A DNA stretch of 64,000 bases from Mimachlamys varia (lineage: Eukaryota; Mollusca; Bivalvia; Pectinida; Pectinidae). The stretch is from positions 54,046,401 through 54,110,400 of the forward strand of contig OX392527.1 of NCBI GenBank assembly GCA_947623455.1. The letters run 5' to 3'. This document shows, piece by piece, positions 23,355-36,209 of the stretch (positions are counted from its first letter, which is position 1; every line of letters begins with the position of its first letter). The notes below the pieces were generated by a model, which made no database searches, had not been told where the DNA came from, and saw only the letters and a program-made list of their open reading frames with translations. The position numbers and the translations under genes are program-made.

Positions 23355-26300
23355 ATGTATACTGATTATAAAGTATATCTGTACACCAGTGTAGTCTGAG
23401 TATTTATCACCTGTACATTATATACTGATTATAAAGTATATCTGTACGGTCAGTGTAGTCTGAGTATTTATCACCTGTACATTATATACTGATTATAAAG
23501 TATATCTGTACGGTCAGTGTAGTCAGTATTTATCACCTGTACATTATATACTGATTATAAAGTATATCTGTACACCAGTGCAGTCAATATTTATCACCTG
23601 TACATTATATACTGATTATAAAGTATATATGTACGGTCAGTGTAGTCTGAGTATTTATCACCTGTACATTATATACTGATTATAAAGTATATCTGTACGG
23701 TCAGTGTAGTCAGTATTTATCACCTGTACATTATATACTGATTATAAAGTATATCTGTACACCAGTGCAGTCAATATTTATCACCTGTACATTATATACT
23801 GATTATAAAGTATATCTGTACGGTCAGTGTAGTCAATATTTATCACCTGTACATTATATACTGATTATAAAGTATATCTGTACACCAGTGCAGTCAATAT
23901 TTATCACCTGTACATTATATACTGATTATAAAGTATATATGTACGGTCAGTGTAGTCTGAGTATTTATCACCTGTACATTATATACTGATTATAAAGTAT
24001 ATCTGTACGGTCAGTGTAGTCAGTATTTATCACCTGTACATTATATACTGATTATAAAGTATATCTGTACACCAGTGCAGTCAATATTTATCACCTGTAC
24101 ATTATATACTGATTATAAAGTATATCTGTACACCAGTGCAGTCAATATTTATCACCTGTACATTATATACTGATTATAAAGTATATCTGTACACCAGTGT
24201 AGTCAATATTTATCACCTGTACATTATATACTGATTATAAAGTATATCTGTACACCAGTGCAGTCAATATTTATCACCTGTACATTATATACTGATTATA
24301 AAGTATATCTGTACACCAGTGTAGTCAATATTTATCACCTGTACATTATATACTGATTATAAAGTATATCTGTACACCAGTGCAGTCAATATTTATCACC
24401 TGTACATTATATACTGATTATAAAGTATATCTGTACACCAGTGTAGTCAATATTTATCACCTGTACATTATATACTGATTATAAAGTATATCTGTACACC
24501 AGTGTAGTCAGTATTTATCACCTGTACATTATATACTGATTATAAAGTATATCTGTACGGTCAGTGTAGTCTGGGTATTTATCACCTGTACATTATATAC
24601 TGATTATAAAGTATATCTGTACGGTCAGTGTAGTCTGAGTATTTATCACCTGTACATTATATACTGATTATAAAGTATATCTGTACACCAGTGCAGTCAA
24701 TATTTATCACCTGTACATTATATACTGATTATAAAGTATATCTGTACACCAGTGCAGTCAGTATTTATCACCTGTACATTATATACTGATTATAAAGTAT
24801 ATCTGTACACCAGTGCAGTCAATATTTATCACCTGTACATTATATACTGATTATAAAGTATATCTGTACACCAGTGCAGTCAGTATTTATCACCTGTACA
24901 TTATATACTGATTATAAAGTATATCTGTACACCAGTGCAGTCAATATTTATCACCTGTACATTATATACTGATTATAAAGTATATCTGTACGGTCAGTGT
25001 AGTCAGTATTTATCACCTGTACATTATATACTGATTATAAAGTATATCTGTACACCAGTGCAGTCAATATTTATCACCTGTACATTATATACTGATTATA
25101 AAGTATATCTGTACACCAGTGCAGTCAATATTTATCACCTGTACATTATATACTGATTATAAAGTATATCTGTACACCAGTGTAGTCTGAGTATTTATCA
25201 CCTGTACATTATATACTGATTATAAAGTATATCTGTACACCAGTGTAGTCAGTATTTATCACCTGTACATTATATACTGATTATAAAGTATATCTGTACA
25301 CCAGTGCAGTCAGTATTTATCACCTGTACATTATATACTGATTATAAAGTATATCTGTACACCAGTGCAGTCAGTATTTATCACCTGTACATTATATACT
25401 GATTATAAAGTATATCTGTACACCAGTGTAGTCTGAGTATTTATCACCTGTACATTATATACTGATTATAAAGTATATCTGTACGGTCAGTGTAGTCTGA
25501 GTATTTATCACCTGTACATTATATACTGATTATAAAGTATATCTGTACGGTCAGTGTAGTCTGAGTATTTATCACCTGTACATTATATACTGATTATAAA
25601 GTATATCTGTACGGTCAGTGTAGTCTGAGTATTTATCACCTGTACATTATATACTGATTATAAAGTATATCTGTACGGTCAGTGTAGTCTGAGTATTTAT
25701 CACCTGTACATTATATACTGATTATAAAGTATATCTGTACACCAGTGTAGTCTTGAGTATTTATCACCTGTACATTATATACTGATTATAAAGTATATCT
25801 GTACACCAGTGCAGTCAATATTTATCACCTGTACATTATATACTGATTATAAAGTATATCTGTACGGTCAGTGTAGTCTGAGTATTTATCACCTGTACAT
25901 TATATACTGATTATAAAGTATATCTGTACACCAGTGTAGTCTTGAGTATCTATCACCTGTACATTATATACTGATTATAAAGTATATCTGTACACCAGTG
26001 CAGTCAATATTTATCACCTGTACATTATATACTGATTATAAAGTATATCTGTACACCAGTGCAGTCAATATTTATCACCTGTACATTATATACTGATTAT
26101 AAAGTATATCTGTACACCAGTGCAGTCAATATTTATCACCTGTACATTATATACTGATTATAAAGTATATCTGTACACCAGTGTAGTCTTGAGTATTTAT
26201 CACCTGTACATTATATACTGATTATAAAGTATATCTGTACACCAGTGCAGTCAATATTTATCACCTGTACATTATATACTGATTATAAAGTATATCTGTA

Positions 26301-29300
26301 CACCAGTGCAGTCAATATTTATCACCTGTACATTATATACTGATTATAAAGTATATCTGTACACCAGTGCAGTCAATATTTATCACCTGTACATTATATA
26401 CTGATTATAAAGTATATCTGTACGGTCAGTGTAGTCTGAGTATTTATCACCTGTACATTATATACTGATTATAAAGTATATCTGTACGGTCAGTGCAGTC
26501 AATATTTATCACCTGTACATTATATACTGATTATAAAGTATATCTGTACGGTCAGTGTAGTCTGAGTATTTATCACCTGTACATTATATACTGATTATAA
26601 AGTATATCTGTACACCAGTGTAGTCAATATTTATCACCTGTACATTATATACTGATTATAAAGTATATCTGTACACCAGTGTAGTCTGAGTATTTATCAC
26701 CTGTACATTATATACTGATTATAAAGTATATCTGTACACCAGTGCAGTCAATATTTATCACCTGTACATTATATACTGATTATAAAGTATATCTGTACAC
26801 CAGTGCAGTCAATATTTATCACCTGTACATTATATACTGATTATAAAGTATATCTGTACACCAGTGCAGTCAATATTTATCACCTGTACATTATATACTG
26901 ATTATAAAGTATATCTGTACACCAGTGCAGTCAATATTTATCACCTGTACATTATATACTGATTATAAAGTATATCTGTACACCAGTGCAGTCAATATTT
27001 ATCACCTGTACATTATATACTGATTATAAAGTATATCTGTACACCAGTGCAGTCAATATTTATCACCTGTACATTATATACTGATTATAAAGTATATCTG
27101 TACGGTCAGTGTAGTCTGAGTATTTATCACCTGTACATTATATACTGATTATAAAGTATATCTGTACGGTCAGTGCAGTCAATATTTATCACCTGTACAT
27201 TATATACTGATTATAAAGTATATCTGTACGGTCAGTGTAGTCTGAGTATTTATCACCTGTACATTATATACTGATTATAAAGTATATCTGTACACCAGTG
27301 TAGTCAATATTTATCACCTGTACATTATATACTGATTATAAAGTATATCTGTACACCAGTGTAGTCTGAGTATTTATCACCTGTACATTATATACTGATT
27401 ATAAAGTATATCTGTACACCAGTGCAGTCAATATTTATCACCTGTACATTATATACTGATTATAAAGTATATCTGTACACCAGTGCAGTCAATATTTATC
27501 ACCTGTACATTATATACTGATTATAAAGTATATCTGTACACCAGTGCAGTCAATATTTATCACCTGTACATTATATACTGATTATAAAGTATATCTGTAC
27601 ACCAGTGCAGTCAATATTTATCACCTGTACATTATATACTGATTATAAAGTATATCTGTACACCAGTGCAGTCTGGGTATTTATCACCTGTACATTATAT
27701 ACTGATTATAAAGTATATCTGTACGGTCAGTGTAGTCTGAGTATTTATCACCTGTACATTATATACTGATTATAAAGTATATCTGTACGGTCAGTGTAGT
27801 CTGAGTATTTATCACCTGTACATTATATACTGATTATAAAGTATATCTGTACACCAGTGCAGTCAATATTTATCACCTGTACATTATATACTGATTATAA
27901 AGTATATCTGTACGGTCAGTGCAGTCAATATTTATCACCTGTACATTATATACTGATTATAAAGTATATCTGTACGGTCAGTGTAGTCTGAGTATTTATC
28001 ACCTGTACATTATATACTGATTATAAAGTATATCTGTACACCAGTGTAGTCAATATTTATCACCTGTACATTATATACTGATTATAAAGTATATCTGTAC
28101 ACCAGTGTAGTCTGAGTATTTATCACCTGTACATTATATACTGATTATAAAGTATATCTGTACACCAGTGCAGTCAATATTTATCACCTGTACATTATAT
28201 ACTGATTATAAAGTATATCTGTACACCAGTGCAGTCAATATTTATCACCTGTACATTATATACTGATTATAAAGTATATCTGTACGGTCAGTGTAGTCTG
28301 AGTATTTATCACCTGTACATTATATACTGATTATAAAGTATATCTGTACACCAGTGCAGTCAATATTTATCACCTGTACATTATATACTGATTATAAAGT
28401 ATATCTGTACACCAGTGTAGTCAGTATTTATCACCTGTACATTATATACTGATTATAAAGTATATCTGTACACCAGTGTAGTCAATATTTATCACCTGTA
28501 CATTATATACTGATTATAAAGTATATCTGTACACCAGTGTAGTCTGAGTATTTATCACCTGTACATTATATACTGATTATAAAGTATATCTGTACACCAG
28601 TGTAGTCTGGGTATTTATCACCTGTACATTATATACTGATTATAAAGTATATCTGTACACCAGTGCAGTCAATATTTATCACCTGTACATTATATACTGA
28701 TTATAAAGTATATCTGTACACCAGTGCAGTCTGGGTATTTATCACCTGTACATTATATACTGATTATAAAGTATATCTGTACACCAGTGCAGTCAATATT
28801 TATCACCTGTACATTATATACTGATTATAAAGTATATCTGTACGGTCAGTGTAGTCTGAGTATTTATCACCTGTACATTATATACTGATTATAAAGTATA
28901 TCTGTACACCAGTGCAGTCAATATTTATCACCTGTACATTATATACTGATTATAAAGTATATCTGTACACCAGTGTAGTCTGAGTATTTATCACCTGTAC
29001 ATTATATACTAATTATAAAGTATATCTGTACAACAGTGCAGTCAATATTTATCACCTGTACATTATATACTGATTATAAAGTATATCTGTACACCAGTGT
29101 AGTCTGAGTATTTATCACCTGTACATTATATACTGATTATAAAGTATATCTGTACACCAGTGCAGTCAATATTTATCACCTGTACATTATATACTGATTA
29201 TAAAGTATATCTGTACGGTCAGTGTAGTCTGAGTATTTATCACCTGTACATTATATACTGATTATAAAGTATATCTGTACGGTCAGTGTAGTCTGAGTAT

Positions 29301-31610
29301 TTATCACCTGTACATTATATACTGATTATAAAGTATATCTGTACACCAGTGCAGTCAATATTTATCACCTGTACATTATATACTGATTATAAAGTATATC
29401 TGTACGGTCAGTGTAGTCAATATTTATCACCTGTACATTATATACTGATTATAAAGTATATCTGTACACCAGTGCAGTCAATATTTATCACCTGTACATT
29501 ATATACTAATTATAAAGTATATCTGTACGGTCAGTGTAGTCAGTATTTATCACCTGTACATTATATACTGATTATAAAGTATATCTGTACACCAGTGCAG
29601 TCAATATTTATCACCTGTACATTATATACTGATTATAAAGTATATCTGTACGGTCAGTGTAGTCAGTATTTATCACCTGTACATTATATACTGATTATAA
29701 AGTATATCTGTACACCAGTGCAGTCAATATTTATCACCTGTACATTATATACTGATTATAAAGTATATCTGTACGGTCAGTGTAGTCAGTATTTATCACC
29801 TGTACATTATATACTGATTATAAAGTATATCTGTACGGTCAGTGTAGTCAGTATTTATCACCTGTACATTATATACTGATTATAAAGTATATCTGTACAC
29901 CAGTGCAGTCAATATTTATCACCTGTACATTATATACTGATTATAAAGTATATCTGTACACCAGTGCAGTCAATATTTATCACCTGTACATTATATACTG
30001 ATTATAAAGTATATCTGTACACCAGTGCAGTCAATATTTATCACCTGTACATTATATACTGATTATAAAGTATATCTGTACACCAGTGCAGTCAATATTT
30101 ATCACCTGTACATTATATACTGATTATAAAGTATATCTGTACACCAGTGTAGTCTGAGTATTTATCACCTGTACATTATATACTGATTATAAAGTATATC
30201 TGTACACCAGTGTAGTCTGAGTATTTATCACCTGTACATTATATACTGATTATAAAGTATATCTGTATGGTCAGTGTAGTCAGTATTTATCACCTGTACA
30301 TTATATACTGATTATAAAGTATATCTGTACACCAGTGTAGTCTGGGTATTTATCACCTGTACATTATATACTGATTATAAAGTATATCTGTACAACAGTG
30401 CAGTCAATATTTATCACCTGTACATTATATACTGATTATAAAGTATATCTGTACACCAGTGTAGTCTGAGTATTTATCACCTGTACATTATATACTGATT
30501 ATAAAGTATATCTGTACAACAGTGTAGTCTTGAGTATTTATCACCTGTACATTATATACTGATTATAAAGTATATCTGTACGGTCAGTGTAGTCAGTATT
30601 TATCACCTGTACATTATATACTGATTATAAAGTATATCTGTACACCAGTGTAGTCAATATTTATCACCTGTACATTATATACTGATTATAAAGTATATCT
30701 GTACACCAGTGTAGTCTGAGTATTTATCACTTGTACATTATATACTGATTATAAAGTATATCTGTACACCAGTGTAGTCAGTATTTATCACCTGTACATT
30801 ATATACTGATTATAAAGTATATCTGTACACCAGTGTAGTCAATATTTATCACCTGTACATTATATACTGATTATAAAGTATATCTGTACGGTCAGTGTAG
30901 TCAGTATTTATCACCTGTACATTATATACTAATTATAAAGTATATCTGTACACCAGTGCAGTCAATATTTATCACCTGTACATTATATACTGATTATAAA
31001 GTATATCTGTACACCAGTGTAGTCAATATTTATCACCTGTACATTATATACTGATTATAAAGTATATCTGTACACCAGTGCAGTCAATATTTATCACCTG
31101 TACATTATATACTGATTATAAAGTATATCTGTACACCAGTGTAGTCTGAGTATTTATCACCTGTACATTATATATATACTGATTATAAAGTATATCTGTA
31201 CACCAGTGCAGTCAATATTTATCACCTGTACATTATATACTGATTATAAAGTATATCTGTACGGTCAGTGTAGTCAGTATTTATCACCTGTACATTATAT
31301 ACTGATTATAAAGTATATCTGTACACCAGTGCAGTCAATATTTATCACCTGTACATTATATACTGATTATAAAGTATATCTGTACACCAGTGCAGTCAAT
31401 ATTTATCACCTGTACATTATATACTGATTATAAAGTATATCTGTACACCAGTGCAGTCAATATTTATCACCTGTACATTATATACTGATTATAAAGTATA
31501 TCTGTACACCAGTGCAGTCAATATTTATCACCTGTACATTATATACTGATTATGAAGTATATCTGTACACCAGTGCAGTCAGTATTTATCACCTAATAAT
31601 ATACTGATAA
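23355..31610. repeat. 60-bp minisatellite array, about 136 copies, 8.3 kb
   Basis: The largest array in the window. Units of about 60-62 bp read gtacattatatactgattat, aaagtatatctgtac, then accagtgcagtcaatattta or ggtcagtgtagtctgagtat, then tcacct. Two alternative middle blocks (acca/ggtc and cagtcaat/tagtctgag) are shuffled along the array. The gtaca...tgtac portion is an imperfect inverted repeat, so each unit could form a hairpin. Larger blocks are duplicated: the variant order from 26401 repeats from 27081 (offset 680 bp). One tatata slip at about 31171 and a decayed last copy mark the right edge. Confidence 0.99.
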
Positions 31611-32521
31611 AGTACAATACACTGATGAAGCACAAGAAATGGTAAAGTACGACACCGTACAAAGAATTCTGTATTGGAGTTGTTTACTTCTATGAGAAAA
31701 AGATGTGTTCAAAGGATGCTTATTTACTGTGTACCAGTTACATGTGTTGTTTGTTTAACCAAAGAGTAAAGAACAAAGATCAAGACAAAAACAAAGGATA
31801 TTTAAAGAAAACAATAACTCACAGAAAAAACATAAAATGGATCCAATTTTCATTGCAAGGCGTTTCTGGCTTTTCCTTAGAGATGAATCATGACACTAAT
31901 GCAAAGAATTATGGCTAGACTAGATTAAATATACTGGTATGTTTTGTGCTGCAAAAAACGGTACTTTTGACATAAAGAAGATCTTATTTAGATATAAAGA
32001 GTACCATCTGGTATGAAATAATAGTTGAAGTCACTTTCTACTACAGTTGTTTTCCCAATAATCTTTTGGTATATATTAACCCACCCCCCCCCAGCCCCCA
32101 GAAAATCCCATGATTGAATGTTGGACCTATTCAATATGCTATCCTATATATAACCAATTTTGCTTTCCTGAATTTTTTAATGCACAGTAAAAAAATTAAA
32201 AAGGAAAAATATTACCTACATATAATCCATGGGAAAGCAGAAATCATTACTATAATGGCTGCCGATCTAGACTCAATGGTACCCTCTAGATCTGCCCTTA
32301 TATTCATTCCTGATAGGAAAATCACATATAATCAGGCAAAGCAGAATAAAAACCAATTGTTACTTTATTTCAAACATTCATTAAATTCACCAATTGATGC
32401 TGCTTTCAAAAAGTTTCCTCTTCAACAACTGACAAACATTAATTTCAAATTTATAATTGATACAAGGATTTTTTTTTTACGCTTTTTAAAATATTAATAA
32501 ATGAAAAGCAAAAAATGTCAA
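31611..32521. other. Unique AT-rich DNA, no supported gene
   Basis: Open frames of 71 codons (31703-31918) and 127 codons (32114-32497) exist on plus. The longer one begins at a TTG rather than ATG and shows no recognisable domain. A poly-C tract (cccaccccccccccagccccc) precedes it near 32080-32100. I regard both as chance frames. Confidence 0.45.
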
Positions 32522-32905
32522 CATGTTTAATGTGGCCTTCCTATTGGGGCATGCTACACCATGTTTAATGTGGCCTTCCTATGGGGGCAATACTACACCA
32601 TGTTTAATGTGGCCTTCCTATGGGGGCATGCTACACCATGTTTAATGTGGCCTTCCTATGGGGGCATGCTACACCATGTTTAATGTGGCCTTCCTATGGG
32701 GGCATGCTACACCATGTTTAATAGGCCTTCCTATGGGGGCATGCTACACCATGTTTAATGTGGCCTTCCTATGGGGGCATGCTACACCATGTTTAATGTC
32801 GCCTTCCTATGGGGGCATGCTACACCATGTTTAATGTGGCCTTCCTATTGGGGCATGCTATACCATGTTTAATGTGGCCTTCCTATGGGGGCATGCTACA
32901 CCATG
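32522..32905. repeat. 38-bp minisatellite array, 10 copies
   Basis: Units of 38 bp: catgtttaatgtggccttcc followed by tatgggggcatgctacac. Copies are nearly identical; one lacks two bases (aataggcc) and one has gcaata for gcat. Confidence 0.97.
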
Positions 32906-33227
32906 AGTAAGCTCCATCTTAACAATGAGTAAATTTTAGAAAGATGTTTTAATTCCCCAGCCTTTTTTATGGAAGGATGTCAGGGTTGGGGTGCCCTAGC
33001 TGGGATCATCCCTCTTACATCATGTCACCTCACACAGGAGGCGTCTTTCCCTTCAATCACTCTACCTCTTGCATAATTCTTCTCTCAAATTTCAAATCAT
33101 TTATTCTTTCATTCTCTTTCATTCTAATAATAACAAAAATATTTACTTTAGTTAGAAATTTTGAATTTTTTAGATAAACAAGAATTGTATATATACAGTT
33201 GTCTAAGAGAACTCAATTTATCGCATG
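32906..33227. other. Unique spacer
   Basis: No supported gene. A 66-codon plus frame at 32977-33177 starts in ggatgtcagggttggggtgc and ends in AT-rich sequence. Confidence 0.4.
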
Positions 33228-34530
33228 AACAAGAGGCCCAGAGGGCCTGTATCGCTCACCTGGATACATTGGTATCTAGGTAATCATGGTGAAATATTTT
33301 CCAAAAACATTCTTTCAGTATTTTGGTCAAAATCCATTTCAACTTTAGGACAAGTAGTAATTTAAAAGGCTTTACCTCTATTTCCCCTTTTGGGCCCCAC
33401 ATTTCCGGCCCTTTAAGGGTCAGCATCTGTGACCTTCTGTTCCCCCTTCACCCAAGAAAATTTCTAACCAAATTTGGTTAATATCCAATCAAAACTTTAT
33501 GACAAGTAGTGATTTCAAGAATTTACCTCTATTTCCCCTATTGGGCCCCACCCCTCTGGCCCCTTAGGATTCTGAGTCACCATTTATGCAAGATCTGTTC
33601 CCCTTCCCTCAAGAACGTTTCCGACCATATTTGGTCGAAATCCATTTATAACTTTATGACAAGTAGCGATTTAAAGGAATTACCTCTATTCTCCTATTGG
33701 GCCCCATCCCTCTGGCCCCTTGAGGGTCAGAGTCATCATTTATGCAAACTCTGTCCCCCTTCCCTCGAGGATGTTTCTGACCAAATTTGGTTCAAATGCC
33801 TTCATAACTTTATGACTAGCTGCGATTTAAAGGAACTACTTTATAATTTCCCCTTATTGGGCCCCACCCCTCTGGCCCCTTATGGGTCAGAGTCGCCATT
33901 TATACAAAATCTGTTCCCATCCTCCCAAGGATGTTTTGGACCAAATTTGGTTCAAATGTATTGATAGGTTTATGACTAGTATTGATTTAAAGGAATTACT
34001 TCTATTTCCCTTGTTGGGCCCCACCTCTGGCTCCTAAGGGGTCAGAGTCATCATCAATGCAAAATCTGTTTCCGGGACTTCTCCAAAGGATGTTTCTGAC
34101 CTAATTGGGTTCAAATGTATTCATAACTTATGACTTAAGTAGCGATTTAATTGGAATTACCTCTATTTCCATATTGGGCCCCATCCTTTGGCCCCTTGAG
34201 GGTCAGTCATCATCAATGCAAAATCTTCCCGTTCCCTCAAGGACTTTTCTGACCATATTTGGTCAAAATCTATTTATAACTTCATGACAAGTAGTGATTT
34301 AAAGAAATTACCTCTATTTGCCCTATTGGGCCCCACTCCCCTGGCCCCTTGAGGGTCAGAGTCACCATTTGTGCAAACTCTGTTCCTTTTTTCCCTAAGA
34401 ATGTTTTTGACCTTTGGTCAAAATCCAATCAGGACTTTTTGACTAGTAGCGATTTGAAGCAAATGATGACGGACGACGGATGCTGAGCCATATGGCATAT
34501 AAGCTTACCGAACCTTTGGTCAGGTGAGCT
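33228..34530 (-). mobile_element. Pearl/Helentron-like element, eight units of about 157 bp
   Basis: The element lies in reverse. Its 3' end is at 33228 (AACAAG on plus, i.e. CTTGTT) with the hairpin AGGCCCAGAGGGCCT at 33234-33248 and gctcacctg just inside. At the other end (34520-34530) caggtgagct gives an inverted subterminal partner. Between them are about eight units of 155-160 bp with cctatttcccctattgggcc, ccacccctctggcccctt, gggtcagagtcatcattta and accaaatttggt. Near 34465 a gatgacggacgacggatgct block corresponds to the GTCC-type microsatellite of this family. Layout matches oyster 'pearl' and Helentron-associated elements. There are no transposition genes. Confidence 0.75.
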
Positions 34531-35304
34531 AAAAACTGTTTGTCGGACATTACATCTAGATAATAGTAATAGTGACCTTGATCTTTGATCTTCTGACATA
34601 AAAAATAATATTTATTGAGGATCTATGGCAGTAATGAAGTTTGACTGGCACAATTGAGTGATCCTTTGTTCTGACGTCGGGCCTTTTCAACAGTGTATTT
34701 AATGGGGTTCCATGTACATATCAACTTTCCTCCCCGATTCCCTGAGGACCGATAATAATAAAACAGAAAATCTGGGGTGGCCATGATAACTAAGTTATAA
34801 AGATTATAAAACCAACTAATCCTTTTGAAATAAAGTTAATGGCCACAAAATCATATCACAGTATTTTCAAGTTACACGTCACACTGATAACAAAGACAAG
34901 CTAATAAACCTTCAAAATGAATCTGAAAATCTGGTTTGCAGTTTTCAAACAAATTAACTGTGGGAGAAACTCAACAAATAAATCATCTCCGACAGAGAAA
35001 GATAAGATTTGACATTCTATTGTGTGTAGTGACACATACATGTTTGCAGAGCTAACCTCCACGCAGGACCCAAGACATGTTAAAGCAACATTCTTTGTTC
35101 TTATGATGTATTCAGTCTGGTTTGCAGGGACTCCTATCACCCTGGGGTGCAATTTATTTGACAGCTAGCTGCCTTCAAGTGTTAACCATTAGAGATATAT
35201 CCTTTCTCATTGATTATAAACAAAAGCTAACAGACATAAATGAGAAGAATTTTCATAGAGTAGGCTGGCAATGACTTCTCTAAAAATAAAAACACCACAA
35301 AGGC
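34531..35304. other. Unique DNA containing one exon candidate
   Basis: Single-copy-looking sequence between the element and the 64-bp array. The only point of interest is the minus-strand candidate exon at 35057-35141, listed separately. Confidence 0.45.
35057..35141 (-). CDS. Possible 85-nt exon of an Ig-domain protein
   Basis: Read on the minus strand, this stretch is bounded by an acceptor-like caccccag and a donor-like GAG|gttagc. It stays open in one frame, giving VIGVPANQTEYIIRTKNV followed by ALTCLGSCVE. The pattern of hydrophobic residues leading to ALTC fits strand A to strand B of an immunoglobulin domain, including the first cysteine. It loosely recalls the start of Ig1 in netrin receptors of the UNC5 type, but the match is lost after the cysteine. 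The open frame extends beyond both splice sites (34901-35152), so length is no evidence. Alternative: chance. If real, the flanking DNA is intron of a minus-strand gene. Confidence 0.22.
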
Positions 35305-35887
35305 AGAGTTACCTGAAATATACACCTGTCACATGCTCTGTAACTTCCAGTTAGACTAATTGTATACCAGAGTTACCTGAAATACACACCTGTCACACGC
35401 TCTGTAACTTCCAGTTAGACTAATTGTATACCAGAGTTACCTGAAATATACACCTGTCACATGCTCTCTAACTTCCAATTAGACGTATTGTATACCAGAG
35501 TTACCTGAAATATACACCTGTCACATGCTCTGTAACTTCCAGTTAGACTAATTGTATACCAGAGTTACCTGAAATACACACCTGTCACACGCTCTGTAAC
35601 TTCCAGTTAGACTAATTGTATACCAGAGTTACCTGAAATATACACCTGTCACATGCTCTCTAACTTCCAGTTAGACTAATTGTATACCAGAGTTACCTGA
35701 AATATACACCTGTCACATGCTCTCTAACTTCCAGTTAGACTAATTGTATACCAGAGTTACCTGAAATATACACCTGTCACATGCTCAGTAACTTCCAGTT
35801 AGACTAATTGTATACCAGAGTTACCTGAAATATACACCTGTCACATGCTCTCTAACTTCCAGTTAGACTAATTGTATACCAGAGTTG
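35305..35887. repeat. 64-bp minisatellite array, 9 copies
   Basis: Units of 64 bp: agagttacctgaaatataca, cctgtcacatgctctgtaac, ttccagttagactaattgta, tacc. The first six copies form two rounds of a three-unit block, with variants acacacctgtcacacgctctg in the second and gctctctaac in the third. Later copies are simpler. Confidence 0.97.
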
Positions 35888-36209
35888 CATGCTTTCCTCA
35901 TTCTACAAAAAAAAGTGCTATTATATTTCTTAATCTTCAAATAGAACTTTGTTACTTTTGAAAATAATGTAGGTGAATTACGTTAATGTACTTTAATTTC
36001 TTAGTCTGACTCTTCAAATAGAGTTTCATTAATTTCCGAAACATAACAAGGTGATTTACATTAATGTACTCTAAACACTGTCAGGCTGGAAATATTCTTG
36101 GAAGCGGCAGCAGCCATTAAAATGATAATTGATTAGCCCATTTCAATTAAACTAGACTCATTGTGAGGCAGTATCTTGTAGCTTTGTAGGGTTGTTTGGA
36201 TCAAACATC
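35888..36209. other. Unique AT-rich spacer
   Basis: A weak direct repeat of ctttaatttcttagtc/tcttcaaatagagtttc is visible. No gene is supported. Confidence 0.45.

Noticed and set aside
32114..32497. 127-codon plus-strand frame as a gene
   Set aside because: It begins with TTG, is rich in K, I, N and F as expected of AT-rich noise, and has no recognisable domain.
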